Shown here piece after piece: positions 1 through 8,537 of a stretch of DNA of 64,000 bases. The stretch covers positions 62,001-126,000 of the forward strand of contig CAMKKZ010000005.1 in assembly GCA_946413525.1 (NCBI GenBank). The letters run 5' to 3'. The notes under the pieces are model-generated. The model ran no database searches and was not told where the DNA came from. It saw nothing but the letters and a program-made list of their open reading frames with translations. Made by a program: the position numbers and the translations under genes. Every line of letters starts with the position of its first letter. The first letter of the stretch is position 1. This DNA comes from an uncultured Oribacterium sp. Lineage in GTDB: Bacteria > Bacillota > Clostridia > Lachnospirales > Lachnospiraceae.

Positions 1-37
1 ATACGTGAATATCCTGGCAGGAGTTGTTTTGGCATGA
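1..37 (+). CDS. azlC: C-terminal end of AzlC-family branched-chain amino acid exporter subunit (partial)
   Basis: Only the last eleven codons and a TGA stop are in the window, read from base 2 and ending in YVNILAGVVLA. The stop overlaps the ATG of the following azlD-like gene as ATGA, the usual translationally coupled azlC-azlD arrangement. The identity is inferred from this neighbour and the hydrophobic tail, because too little sequence is visible to show the family directly. Confidence 0.55.
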   Translation, partial: YVNILAGVVLA

Positions 38-339
38 GGAATAATCCATATATTTATATCTTGATTATGTTTGCGGCATCTTATTTTTTACGGGTGATGC
101 CGCTTGTGCTGATCCGAAGGGAAATTCGGAACAGGACAATACGTTCGTTTTTGTATTATGTACCATATGTCACTTTGGCAGTCATGACCTTTCCCGCCAT
201 TATGGATGCGACAGATTCGCCCTTCAGCGGCCTTGCCGCCTTGATTATTGGTATTTGCATGGCTTTGCTGAAAGCGGGCCTTTTCCCAACGGCGATGGTT
301 GCGGTAGTGGTTGTCTTTTTCTGTGAAATGGTATTTTAA
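34..339 (+). CDS. azlD: AzlD-family branched-chain amino acid transport protein
   Basis: A 101-residue, very hydrophobic protein with about four predicted membrane spans (residues 6-20, 40-58, 64-82 and 86-101). The motif YFLRVMPLVLIRR followed by a second span is typical of AzlD, the small partner of AzlC in exporters of branched-chain amino acids and their analogues. Length matches the family (about 100-110 residues). It overlaps the upstream azlC stop codon by ATGA, so translation is probably coupled. Substrate is inferred from the family; nothing in the sequence fixes it. Confidence 0.85.
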   Translation: MRNNPYIYILIMFAASYFLRVMPLVLIRREIRNRTIRSFLYYVPYVTLAVMTFPAIMDATDSPFSGLAALIIGICMALLKAGLFPTAMVAVVVVFFCEMVF

Positions 340-409
340 GACTTAAGGTATGTATCTATGGATGTGGTGCTTTATTGACGATTTGAACAGTCAGCTGGAG
401 GGGGACGGA

Positions 410-1486
410 ATGGTAGCAAAAAAAACAACAAAGTTTTCCCGAAGTATCAGGAACGTGGATTTATGGCGGAAAAGCTTGCTCTGGAATGCGGTTTGCCCAT
501 CAAAAAGAAGGAAGGGCTTTCTGGCACTGATTTTGTCATTCTGTCTTGGCAGCCTGTCCGTAAGTTTTCCGGCAATGGCAGATAATCCGTCTGTTTTCAA
601 CGCTCAGGCAGGAGAGGCTATGCTGCAGGGGCTGAACGTGAACTGCGCCCCGTGCGGCATTGCAGTCTCATCGGATGGCGCCATCCTTATAACGGATACA
701 TATCAGAAGCTTATATGGGAGCTTCGGGACGGTACCTGCAGGCCCTATGCCGGAGCGGATAGCGTAAAAGGCCTCTATGGGGAGCCGATAGGGGGATATA
801 ATGACTCGCTGCTTCGGGGCAGCCTGTTCAAGGAGCCTTGGGCTATCGCCCCGTTTTTGGATGGCTGGGCCATTTCGGACGCAACGAATAATGCGGTACG
901 TCTGCTGCGCACGGATCATACAGAGACGGTGAATGCCAGGTCGGACAAGTTGCTAATGAATGAGATTGGCGTGGTCTTTGCCCATCCTACAGGGTTGGCA
1001 TCTGATCCTCAGGGAAATCTTTATGTTTCGGATACTCATAACGGAGCAATCCGCCTGATCAGAACGGACGGTGAGCTGGAAACGTATGCGTCAGGACTCA
1101 ACAACCCCACGGGGCTGTGCTGGCGGGGGGATGCCCTTTATATTGCCGAAGCCGGTGCAAACCGTATCATGAGAGTGCGACATGGCCTTCTGGAGCATGT
1201 GGCTGGTTCGGGAACAGAGGATTTTCTGGATGGCCCGGTAAAGGATGCGGCTTTTTCCTCCCCTCAGGGCGTGACTGTGGGAGAGGACGGTACAATTTAT
1301 GTTTCCGATACGGTGAATGGCGCTGTGAGGCGCATAAGGAACGGAATGGTGGATACCATAGCCATGCAGGATGGCACCGAGCTTAGAACCTGGCCAGTTT
1401 CCCCCATGGGACTTTGCGTCTATGGCGACAGGCTGTTCGTTTGCGACAACTTTTCAAAAAAGGTTTTTACGATACCGCTTAGTTAA
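410..1486 (+). CDS. secreted NHL-repeat beta-propeller protein
   Basis: The start at 410 is chosen because GGAGGGGGAC lies 3-12 bases upstream; an ATG at 350 lacks such a site. The 358-residue product has a basic N-terminus, a hydrophobic segment (about residues 36-54) and an AMA cleavage site near residue 57, so export is predicted. The rest is made of NHL-type repeats, seen as repeated GxxxxxxGxLYVSDTxNGAIRxI units at roughly 70-100, 200-225, 245-265, 295-320 and 335-355. Such propellers usually bind partners or carbohydrates and have no enzyme motif. It lies 70 bases after azlD, but its strong own site and unrelated role argue against one functional unit. Target unknown. Confidence 0.75.
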   Translation: MVAKKTTKFSRSIRNVDLWRKSLLWNAVCPSKRRKGFLALILSFCLGSLSVSFPAMADNPSVFNAQAGEAMLQGLNVNCAPCGIAVSSDGAILITDTYQKLIWELRDGTCRPYAGADSVKGLYGEPIGGYNDSLLRGSLFKEPWAIAPFLDGWAISDATNNAVRLLRTDHTETVNARSDKLLMNEIGVVFAHPTGLASDPQGNLYVSDTHNGAIRLIRTDGELETYASGLNNPTGLCWRGDALYIAEAGANRIMRVRHGLLEHVAGSGTEDFLDGPVKDAAFSSPQGVTVGEDGTIYVSDTVNGAVRRIRNGMVDTIAMQDGTELRTWPVSPMGLCVYGDRLFVCDNFSKKVFTIPLS

Positions 1487-1849
1487 GGCAGTACCAATCC
1501 CTCGAACCGTTAGTAATATCGTATAAAGATGAGGGAATGTCGGAATCACGTGGCAGGAGGGGGGATTGCTCTTCCTGCCACATTCAGTTATTTGCGCAGG
1601 CTCTGGATTATGTGGCTGATTTCATAATTTATGGAAACGCTAATCTAAGCGTTTCCGGCAACGAAAATGCGCCGCGCGGCAAATTTCCTTTGCATTTTCC
1701 TGTGCACCATAAGGAAATGCTGATTTAACCAGCATTTCCCTAGACAATGAATTATCCGTCCTGATAAGGCAAATCATAGTGTTCATGAGCAATATTAAGC
1801 CGGAAAGTTGGCAGTTAAAGCAGCAGAGAATGGATGACGACGGGGGAAT
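1487..1849. repeat. intergenic cluster of four hairpin-forming palindromes
   Basis: This 363-base gap holds four separate inverted repeats: 1550-1581 (9-bp arms GTGGCAGGA/TCCTGCCAC), 1633-1656 (9-bp arms GGAAACGCT/AGCGTTTCC), 1663-1699 (8-bp arms GAAAATGC/GCATTTTC) and 1713-1739 (10-bp arms GGAAATGCTG/CAGCATTTCC). None is followed by a clear T-run, so they look more like REP-type structured repeats than terminators. A 63-codon frame through them (1537-1728) is not convincing as a gene. The first hairpins follow the NHL gene and could still act in 3' end protection. Confidence 0.6.
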
Positions 1850-3676
1850 ATGAAAAGACAGAAGAAGAAAATCCTGAATATGTTTATGGCATTATTCTTT
1901 TCCACCCTTTTTTGCCTGGTGGCCGGATCAGGGCTTCTGTACAAGGCAGAGGGCATTTTGGAGGATTCTTTCTATCAGGAGGAATCTGCCGAGAATATCG
2001 CTATTTCCATTATTCAAATAGACGAACGTTCGTTGGACGAGATTGGACCGTGGCCATGGCCCAGGGGGGTGATGGCAGAGCTTTTGGAACGTCTGAACAG
2101 TGGCGGGGAGGGCAGAAAGCCCGCCGCAATTGGTATAGACGTGCTCTATATCGATGAGGGCGATGATGTGGAGGATGACCTTAGGCTGGCGCAGGCAGTC
2201 TATGATTGTGGGAATGTAGTCTGTGCCGGCTTTGCGGATTATTCAGAGAATAAGATGGAGTTTGACGGCGAGACGTTTTACAGGGCTCAGCGGAGGGCGA
2301 ATTATTGGAGGAACCCATTTATGGAGTTATCTTCCGCAGCGGCAGCTATCGGACATATTAACACGATGGAGGATGAGGATGCCATCCTGCGCCACGCCAT
2401 GCTCTATGTTGTGGATCCGGAGGGAAGCAGAATACCGTCATTTTCCAGGGCAGTTTATGAGATTTGCTGCAAGTCGGAAGACAGGAAGCCTGTCCCGGCG
2501 CCCTCGATAAATAATGGGATTTTTTATATCCCCTTTTCTAAAAAGGCAGGGGGGGATCATTGGGAGTCCATATCGGCGGTGGATGTAATCCGGGGGGATG
2601 TCGATCCGGAATTCTTTGCTGAAAAAGTTGTGTTGATTGGACCCTATGCTGCTGAGCTGGAGGATGAATATCGTACATCGATAGACCATAGCAGACCTAT
2701 GTATGGCGTTGAAGTTAACGCAAATCTGATTGCCGCGTATGAGAATGGTTTTTTTCCCAAAGAAGCAAAAAAAATGCCGCAAATCCTTTTGCTCTTCCTT
2801 ATCTCGGCAGTATCGTTCTTCTTTTTATATGAGCAAAGGCTGCCCATAGCGGCTGGGGGGACATTTTTACTCTGCGCAATTTGGCTGTGTGGGTGCCGTA
2901 TTATTTATCATCAATTTGGCATTCTGCTTAAGCTTGTGTGGGTTCCGATGGCTGTAATGCTTATCTTTGTGATTTCCATAGCCATGAATTATGTCCAGAC
3001 CCGAAGGGAGCGTAACCGCGTTACGCGAACCTTTGGAAATTATGTGGATCCAGCGGTTATGAGGCAGCTCCTCGAGCAGGGGAGCGACGCGCTGGAGCTG
3101 GGAGGCAAAACATTTGACATTGCCGTGCTGTTTGTAGATGTCAGAGGATTTTCCACAATGAGTGAATCCCTGGATCCTCCCACGGTCGTAGAGATCATTA
3201 ATAAGTATTTGACATTGACGACGGAGTGTATTATGCGTCACCATGGAACTCTTGATAAGTTTATAGGTGACTGCGCGATGGCTTTTTGGAATGCCCCGGT
3301 GGAACAGGAGGATCCGGTTTACCTGGCCTGCTGCGCAGCCATGGATATGGTGGAGGGAGCGGAAGGCCTGGGAAAAGAATTGATGCAGAGATTTGGAAGG
3401 ACGGTTTCCTTCGGGGTTGGCGTGAACTGGGGACCGGCCGTGGTCGGAAACATTGGGGCGCCAAGAAGGATGGATTATACGGCCATTGGAGACACGGTGA
3501 ATACCGCAGCCAGGTTGGAGTCGAATGCTCCCGGAGGAAAAATCCTGATTTCACGTTCCGTGGCAGACGCATTGGGGGAAAGGGCTTCCGTCACATCACT
3601 TGGTTCATCCATCAAGCTGAAAGGGAAGGCGGAAGGCTTTGAAGTCCTTACACTCGATGCCCTCGAGAGAAAATAA
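1850..3676 (+). CDS. CHASE2-domain membrane adenylate/guanylate cyclase (class III)
   Basis: This 608-residue protein has an N-terminal membrane span (about 9-31), an extracellular CHASE2 sensor region (about 35-305), three closely spaced membrane spans (about 315-390) and a C-terminal class III cyclase domain (about 420-600). The catalytic parts are visible: VDVRGFS near residue 428 (first metal aspartate), LDKFIGDCAMAFW near 467-478 (base-selecting lysine and second metal aspartate) and MDYTAIGDTVNTAARLE near 540-556 (transition-state Asn and Arg). All key residues are present, so it should make cAMP or cGMP from a nucleoside triphosphate in the cytoplasm in response to an outside signal. 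The ligand is unknown. Nothing next to it is an obvious cyclic-nucleotide receptor. Confidence 0.9.
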   Translation: MKRQKKKILNMFMALFFSTLFCLVAGSGLLYKAEGILEDSFYQEESAENIAISIIQIDERSLDEIGPWPWPRGVMAELLERLNSGGEGRKPAAIGIDVLYIDEGDDVEDDLRLAQAVYDCGNVVCAGFADYSENKMEFDGETFYRAQRRANYWRNPFMELSSAAAAIGHINTMEDEDAILRHAMLYVVDPEGSRIPSFSRAVYEICCKSEDRKPVPAPSINNGIFYIPFSKKAGGDHWESISAVDVIRGDVDPEFFAEKVVLIGPYAAELEDEYRTSIDHSRPMYGVEVNANLIAAYENGFFPKEAKKMPQILLLFLISAVSFFFLYEQRLPIAAGGTFLLCAIWLCGCRIIYHQFGILLKLVWVPMAVMLIFVISIAMNYVQTRRERNRVTRTFGNYVDPAVMRQLLEQGSDALELGGKTFDIAVLFVDVRGFSTMSESLDPPTVVEIINKYLTLTTECIMRHHGTLDKFIGDCAMAFWNAPVEQEDPVYLACCAAMDMVEGAEGLGKELMQRFGRTVSFGVGVNWGPAVVGNIGAPRRMDYTAIGDTVNTAARLESNAPGGKILISRSVADALGERASVTSLGSSIKLKGKAEGFEVLTLDALERK

Positions 3677-3698
3677 GGCGGAATAGTTTGGTTTGACT

Positions 3699-3716
3699 GA
3701 AAAGCCGGGCTTTTGC
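3699..3716 (+). terminator. short hairpin after the cyclase gene, possible terminator
   Basis: Arms AAAAGCC (3700-3706) and GGCTTTT (3708-3714) form a small stem 24 bases after the cyclase stop. The T-rich part is inside the stem and the tail is short, so termination may be weak. Confidence 0.4.
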
Positions 3717-3753
3717 CGCTTGAGATAAAGCGCGTGGTCTGCTTAGATACTGC

Positions 3754-3782
3754 TTGCAAAACATGATTGAAAACAGTATACT
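3754..3782 (+). promoter_or_regulatory. sigma-A type promoter for the lipoprotein gene
   Basis: TTGCAA (3754-3759), a 17-base spacer and TATACT (3777-3782) make a good vegetative promoter. Transcription would start near 3790, about 30 bases before the start codon at 3822. Confidence 0.6.
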
Positions 3783-3821
3783 ACCCTTTGTGTCGATATT
3801 TATGCAAGGAGGTATTTCTTA

Positions 3822-4424
3822 ATGAGAAATATGCATTGGAAAGGTGAAAATAGGATGGAAAATATATCTGGAGTGACAGAGAAAAAGCTTAGAGGCGGGA
3901 AAAGATTTTTCGGATTAAGGGCATTCGGACTTGCTTTTGCTGCCTGCATGCTTATGCTGCTTTCATCCTGTGGGGAAAATCAGGAGAAAGAGAATGCCCC
4001 TTCGCTGCCGGAAACCACAGTGGAAGAGACCAATCCGGAGAATGGATATCCGCTTTCGAAACAGCCGGATCCCACCGCGCCGGTGCTTGAAAATATTATT
4101 GTTTACGCATCCGATGGAAAAGGGGGAGTTGAGGCTCAGATGGATGCAGCGGACAAACTGACCGAGGACAATGTGCTGAATCTTCTGATACAGTATGGTA
4201 CCATAGGGGAAGGCACGGTTTTCGTGAATATGGATATTGACGACTCAGAAGAAACGGCTGCTGCGGGTCCCGGCGGCGAGGGGACGGCCATTCGTCATGG
4301 GATACTGACGCTTTCCGACTTTTCGGCGGGCGAGGGCTTGACGGAGGAGACCGCAAAGCAAGCTGTAATTGACACCTTCCGGGAAAATTACGGACTTGAG
4401 GATGTTGAGCTGATTCTGGAATAG
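3822..4424 (+). CDS. predicted lipoprotein of unknown function
   Basis: The 200-residue product starts after a strong AAGGAGG at 3808-3814 and carries a lipobox LSSC with the lipidated cysteine at residue 50, preceded by a hydrophobic stretch (about 33-48), so it should be anchored on the outer face of the membrane. A Pro/Glu-rich linker (about 55-85) leads to an alpha/beta C-terminal domain (about 90-200) that ends in repeated short helices and strands (ETAKQAVIDTFRENYGLEDVELIL). That pattern is loosely like GerMN-type domains of sporulation and germination lipoproteins, but the match is too weak to name it. It has its own promoter and stands alone. Confidence 0.7.
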   Translation: MRNMHWKGENRMENISGVTEKKLRGGKRFFGLRAFGLAFAACMLMLLSSCGENQEKENAPSLPETTVEETNPENGYPLSKQPDPTAPVLENIIVYASDGKGGVEAQMDAADKLTEDNVLNLLIQYGTIGEGTVFVNMDIDDSEETAAAGPGGEGTAIRHGILTLSDFSAGEGLTEETAKQAVIDTFRENYGLEDVELILE

Positions 4425-4435
4425 TAAATCAATGC

Positions 4436-4464
4436 GTAACTGTTCAGCTTGACTGAACAGTTAC
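4436..4464. terminator. hairpin between convergent genes (repeat family with a second copy at 5910)
   Basis: Perfect 11-bp arms GTAACTGTTCA and TGAACAGTTAC around the loop GCTTGAC sit between the lipoprotein stop (4424) and the convergent acyltransferase stop (4466). It may terminate both transcripts. The same 29 bases recur exactly at 5910-5938, so it is also a dispersed repeat. Confidence 0.6.
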
Positions 4465-4465
4465 A

Positions 4466-5704
4466 TCAATGCAAGCTTTTCGGTAGCTTTGAAACGAATC
4501 TGATCACGGCTGTCAAGAAAGCTGACGCAAGGAAAACGGCTGACGCGTACAGCACAGTGTAGATTATGGCCCCGGGCGCAGTATAAGCGTGAAGACGCAG
4601 CTGTGCCCGGGCTTCTATATTTAGCACCCTGAGCTTCTGCACCAGGAAATAATGCAGAAGAAATACAGGATAGGTCGTGCCTGAAAGCCAGAGCAAAGCA
4701 TTCCTGAAACGTCCACGGATCCAACCGAGCGGCAGAGAGAGGATGAAGGAGGAAAGGGCAAGCGCGGACAAAAATCCAAGGCCGCTGAGCCAGGAAAAGA
4801 AATAACCGTCCCTCATCATGCTTTCAGGATCCGCGCCGGCAGCAAGCATTCTTGAAAAAAGTTCTCTCTGCGAGAGGAAGAGGATCGTGATGATGACAAA
4901 GAAGAGGATGAAAAAACCGATGCAGATGGTGGTTTTCTTAATCCATTCGGGATATTTGTTTTGAACTGTTCCGATAGCTTTGTTTTCGTGACCGTCCGCT
5001 GCAAATCCGGCAGGTAGGAAAGGCTTTAAATATTTGTATAATAAATAGCCCGCCATGCAGTACGTGGCCTGTAGCGCTGCCGTCTGAGGCTGGTAGAGCC
5101 GGAATGGCGTGGGGAAAAGGTTGTTCAAATCTATAATAAGCAGCACCCATAAATATATAACGCAGAGCAACAGCATGGCCCTTTCCCCTTTTCCACGAAT
5201 GAGGGCGGTGATGACTGGCATCCATATTATGATGACAAGGTGGCTGAATACATACCAAAGGTGTTCCAGGTAATGACCGAATATACCGGCATCAAAAGCA
5301 ATAATGCCAAATAAAAGTTGTTTCAAATCTTCAAGAGGCTGTGCCATAAGGGCGCTTTCCACGATTGTGACTTCCCTTCCTGCCCTGGAAGCCGGTCCCG
5401 CCAGCCATTCTTTAAGAAAGATGTTTGCAAGAAAGAGAAGGAAAGCGGGCCATGCGACCCTTTTCATGAAATTCGTCAAAGCTTTTTTGGAAGAGGTTTT
5501 TTCGGAAAGGAAGAATCCGCTGATCATGAAGAAACAGCCAACAGCAGGGGTTATCAGGCAGCCAATCAGAAGGGCTCCGTCCATAATTTCCCCGTTCATG
5601 ATATAGAAAGGCTTCACATGCGCCATGATAACCAAAAAGCATGATAGCAGGCGCAGAAGCTCGACATTCAGATTCTTCTGTTTCGGCTTTCCTTCATCTT
5701 TCAT
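4466..5704 (-). CDS. membrane acyltransferase, acyltransferase 3 family
   Basis: The start at 5704 is set by AGGTGA seven bases upstream; longer frames lack a site. The 412-residue protein is almost entirely hydrophobic with about ten membrane spans. The N-terminus (NVELLRLLSCFLVIMAHV) has the conserved histidine of the first span, and later parts (SGFFLSEK, HLWYVFSHLVII, WLSGTTYPVFLLHYF) match the acyltransferase 3 family, which moves acyl groups onto cell-envelope sugars, peptidoglycan or other carbohydrates. The acceptor cannot be read from the sequence. It stands alone, convergent with the lipoprotein gene, with repeats upstream. Confidence 0.85.
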   Translation of the reverse strand: MKDEGKPKQKNLNVELLRLLSCFLVIMAHVKPFYIMNGEIMDGALLIGCLITPAVGCFFMISGFFLSEKTSSKKALTNFMKRVAWPAFLLFLANIFLKEWLAGPASRAGREVTIVESALMAQPLEDLKQLLFGIIAFDAGIFGHYLEHLWYVFSHLVIIIWMPVITALIRGKGERAMLLLCVIYLWVLLIIDLNNLFPTPFRLYQPQTAALQATYCMAGYLLYKYLKPFLPAGFAADGHENKAIGTVQNKYPEWIKKTTICIGFFILFFVIITILFLSQRELFSRMLAAGADPESMMRDGYFFSWLSGLGFLSALALSSFILSLPLGWIRGRFRNALLWLSGTTYPVFLLHYFLVQKLRVLNIEARAQLRLHAYTAPGAIIYTVLYASAVFLASAFLTAVIRFVSKLPKSLH

Positions 5705-5802
5705 TTTCTTCACCTGATTGGAGTGGGTTTTGGGTGACCCCCGTTTCATCATATAAGGAACCGCCCGGGGCACAAATCGTCTGCTTTGCATGGATGGATT
5801 TT

Positions 5803-5938
5803 GCTAACTATCCAGTTAGCGCCTCGCGCTTGCCGCGAGGCGCGTATGAAAGCGTCGAAAAGCACGCCTCGGGCGTACTCGGAATGTGCATAAGCGCCAC
5901 GCCCGAGGCGTAACTGTTCAGCTTGACTGAACAGTTAC
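5803..5938. repeat. cluster of four nested palindromes
   Basis: Four hairpins follow each other: 5803-5820 (GCTAACT/AGTTAGC), 5820-5842 (CGCCTCGCG/CGCGAGGCG), 5864-5911 (13-bp arms ACGCCTCGGGCGT/ACGCCCGAGGCGT) and 5910-5938 (GTAACTGTTCA/TGAACAGTTAC, identical to 4436-4464). They sit upstream of the acyltransferase gene and downstream of the glycosidase-like gene, both on the minus strand. No coding frame here is credible. Confidence 0.7.
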
Positions 5939-6036
5939 GGATTTTGTAATCCTGATTCTTGACAAAGCGATGCGGACTGCCCCGGGGCTTTCAAGTAATT
6001 GCAAGGTCGGCTTTCAGCCGCGGATTGCGCATGTCA

Positions 6037-7128
6037 TTACTGTGCGTTCCGGTAAGCTTCCCAGGCAGGTTTTCTTAAGACGGGGTTGTTCTCTGAGCCC
6101 TCTGTATACCAAAGCCCGAAATTGTAATTCATACTGACCAGGCCGGGATTGTCTTCCAGACGATTGATCAGGAGCCCTTCCACATATGGGTTTTCATTCG
6201 CGATTTGGAGGGCATATGTAATGGCGGCTGCCTGGATGTCCTCTCCATAGAACGAACTGAATCCCTCCTCGGAAAGCAGTACATGACGTACGGTGCCGGC
6301 AGGGGAAAGGAAGGGCTGTTGCTGAAGGTAATCGGTCAGAATATGGAGATTTTTCATGTTGACGATGATCGAATCCCGGGATTCCGTGGCAAGGTTGTCT
6401 TTCGTAAAGTCAGCGTTAGTGAAATCCTGAGGGTAGGGGTGCCATGCGATTCCGTAATCGAGATCGGAAAGCCTTGCGTTTAATGCGTTCAAGGTATCCC
6501 GCGCAGGAAACCAACCCTCTTTAACGGAGTGGTTCCAGTAGAAGTCAAAAGGGACAAACACTCTTGCTTCCGGATTGGCCGCATGAATCGTGTCATAAAA
6601 AACGCGAAAGCTGTCCGCGTAATTCTGAATATAAGATTCGAAATCATGGTTTGGAAAGGTCATCCAGTCGGCTTCATTATTCACCTCATTGCCGATAATC
6701 CAGTTTGAGACCTTATCCCGGTATCTTGATGCCAGATTTGCGGCAAAGCTCTGCAGGCTCTGACGGCCTGTATCAGTCAGCGTGTTAAAGGAATACTGCC
6801 CGTTGGTCGAGTTTTGCGCTCCGTCAGGAACCATAGGGTTTCCAGGCTGGAAATCATTATAGACTACCAGCGTGATGGTCAGTCCGCTTTGGTGCATTTT
6901 GTTAATGATTCTGTCAAAGGAAATCATATCTTCATTGATACGGGAGGCATTGAAATTCAGGATGACCTGGGAACAGCCCAGCGCAACGACATCATCTACC
7001 ATGTTGATATCGGACATAAGGATGCCTTTTTTGTTGGATGGAAGCTTGTAAAATGCATAGGATTGCATTACAGCGGCTAAGGATACAGAGGCTGCCAGAA
7101 ATAAGGTGGTGAGTTTTTTGCGCTTCAT
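6037..7128 (-). CDS. secreted TIM-barrel glycosidase-like protein (DUF5722-like)
   Basis: The start at 7128 has AAAGGAG five bases upstream. The 363-residue product begins MKRKKLTTLFLAASVSLAAV, a clear signal peptide ending near residue 23. The mature part looks like a glycoside-hydrolase TIM barrel: NWIIGNEVNNEADW near residue 142-155 resembles the Asn-Glu acid/base motif of clan A enzymes, and LLSEEGFSS near 285-293 is placed like the nucleophile glutamate. The overall pattern resembles the DUF5722 family. Substrate is unknown. It stands alone between two repeat clusters. Confidence is good for a secreted glycosidase-like fold and low for any specific activity. Confidence 0.75.
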   Translation of the reverse strand: MKRKKLTTLFLAASVSLAAVMQSYAFYKLPSNKKGILMSDINMVDDVVALGCSQVILNFNASRINEDMISFDRIINKMHQSGLTITLVVYNDFQPGNPMVPDGAQNSTNGQYSFNTLTDTGRQSLQSFAANLASRYRDKVSNWIIGNEVNNEADWMTFPNHDFESYIQNYADSFRVFYDTIHAANPEARVFVPFDFYWNHSVKEGWFPARDTLNALNARLSDLDYGIAWHPYPQDFTNADFTKDNLATESRDSIIVNMKNLHILTDYLQQQPFLSPAGTVRHVLLSEEGFSSFYGEDIQAAAITYALQIANENPYVEGLLINRLEDNPGLVSMNYNFGLWYTEGSENNPVLRKPAWEAYRNAQ

Positions 7129-7203
7129 TTCGACTCCTTTCGTTTCCGTTTCTCTTGATTGTTTTTGAAGTATACCCTCTTGCCGGCTATTTTGCAAGCA
7201 TTG

Positions 7204-7275
7204 AGCCATGAAAGGCCTGCCCTTTCATGCTTTGACTCAACGCCTGCGGCATTAAGTCAAAGCATGAAAAGGGGA
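7204..7275. repeat. copy 1 of the CGCCTGCGGCATTAAGTC repeat family
   Basis: A hairpin CATGAAAGG/CCTTTCATG is followed by a long stem of 17-bp arms, starting CCTTTCATGCTTTGACT at 7221-7237 and pairing with the stretch at 7254-7272, around the loop CAACGCCTGCGGCATTA. Related copies lie at 26510-26600 and, in tandem, at 34029-34178. Confidence 0.75.
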
Positions 7276-7353
7276 ACTCTTTGTTATCGTTCGTTATTAT
7301 TGAAAAAAATAAAATTTTGCTGTATTGTAAATGCGCTGAAGATTAAAATAGTT

Positions 7354-7381
7354 TTGACCGAGAAGTTGTAATGGCTAATAA
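7354..7381 (+). promoter_or_regulatory. possible promoter for the CitE-like/PRTase pair
   Basis: TTGACC (7354-7359), a 16-base spacer and TAATAA (7376-7381) lie about 95 bases before the start codon at 7475. Confidence 0.45.
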
Positions 7382-7423
7382 CAAGGAAGGTTTTGCCTTG
7401 CGGCAAGCGGCGGCTCACGGGCG

Positions 7424-7451
7424 AGTAGGGGGATTTCATTACCCCTATTCA
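7424..7451. repeat. short hairpin GAGTAGGGG/CCCCTATTC, related to one at 22710
   Basis: Arms GAGTAGGGG and CCCCTATTC enclose GATTTCATTA. A similar arrangement (AGTAGGG, GATTTCAT, CCCTACT) is at 22710-22737. Here it lies in the leader of the CitE-like gene, just before the start codon, so it could affect translation. Confidence 0.45.
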
Positions 7452-7474
7452 ATTGCAATGAAATGGATTAAGAA

Positions 7475-8467
7475 ATGATGGAAAGAAGATCAGGGACAGA
7501 ATTGGATAAAAACTGGGAGATGGGATGCCGGGTGGGGGCTTTGCTCTATTCTCCGGCTTTGAACGAAAAGATGGCCGAATCGGTCATCAATGAAAAGTTT
7601 GGGAGACAATATTCTCTGGCTTTGTGTCTGGAAGATGCCATATCAGACGATTATGTGCTGGAAGCGGAGCGTCAACTGGCAGACACGGTAAGATGTATCT
7701 TTTCGGAAAGCAGGAAGCGGGAATTTTTCCTTCCGATGATTTTCATAAGGGTAAGGGATAGCCAGCAGATGTTGCGGCTTTATAAGGAGCTGGAACCGTG
7801 CTCGGAGATATTGACGGGCTTTGTTTTCCCAAAATACTGCATGGGAAACGCGGATGGGTATAATTCCGTAATAAGGGAATTGAATTCCTCTTCGGGGCAG
7901 AGGGTTTACATGATGCCCATTCTGGAGGGCGGGGAAATTGCGGATTTTGCCGGGAGGAGAGAGGCTCTTTCACGTTTGAAACAGAAAATTGACAGTGTCA
8001 GGGAATATGTATTAAATGTTCGCGTAGGCGGGAATGATCTTTCGAACCTGTTCGGCCTGCGAAGGCATAGCTTTGAATCCATCTATGAGATTCTGCCAGT
8101 CGCCCATATTCTTGGAGACATTCTGGAAGCCTTTTCCAGGGAATACATTGTTTCGGGTCCGGTTTGGGAATATTTTTCCGGAGAAGACGGGGAGTGGAAA
8201 AGAGGGCTGGAAAATGAAATCAGGCTGGACAGACTTAACGGCTTTGTTGGAAAGACGGTCATCCATCCGATGCAGATTGACGTGGTGAATCAGGCATTGA
8301 AGGTATCCAGGAAGGATTATGATGACGCAATAGGTATTCTGGATTGGGAAAAGGGGGGGCTCCAGGTAGGCAAGAGCCGCAGCGGAGAGAGAATGAATGA
8401 GGTAAAGACGCATCTTCGCTGGGCACGCAGGATGATGTTGCTTGCGGATATCTACGGGGTAAAATGA
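7475..8467 (+). CDS. HpcH/HpaI aldolase / citrate lyase beta-like protein, tellurium-cluster type
   Basis: This 330-residue protein resembles the CitE-like branch of the HpcH/HpaI aldolase superfamily that is found with phosphoribosyltransferase/TRSP genes in tellurium-resistance (Ter) gene clusters. Seen motifs are LALCLEDAISDDYV near residue 49-62 (acidic metal-site region), LNVRVGGNDLSNLFGLRR near 180-197 and GKTVIHPMQIDVVNQAL near 256-272, which match the ends of the barrel. In this family the enzyme cleaves or forms a carbon-carbon bond next to a carboxylate; the exact substrate is unknown. The next gene, 70 bases downstream, is the usual partner. The start lacks a strong ribosome binding site (ATG at 7475 or 7478). 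Confidence 0.75.
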   Translation: MMERRSGTELDKNWEMGCRVGALLYSPALNEKMAESVINEKFGRQYSLALCLEDAISDDYVLEAERQLADTVRCIFSESRKREFFLPMIFIRVRDSQQMLRLYKELEPCSEILTGFVFPKYCMGNADGYNSVIRELNSSSGQRVYMMPILEGGEIADFAGRREALSRLKQKIDSVREYVLNVRVGGNDLSNLFGLRRHSFESIYEILPVAHILGDILEAFSREYIVSGPVWEYFSGEDGEWKRGLENEIRLDRLNGFVGKTVIHPMQIDVVNQALKVSRKDYDDAIGILDWEKGGLQVGKSRSGERMNEVKTHLRWARRMMLLADIYGVK

Positions 8468-8537
8468 AAAGAGATGGCAACTCTTTTGCCGACCCCTCGC
8501 AGATGCCGCCGCAGATTAACGGAAGAGGGAGTGCATT

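Noticed and set aside
1537-1728. 63-codon frame in the hairpin cluster
   Set aside because: No ribosome binding site of note and it runs through several palindromes.
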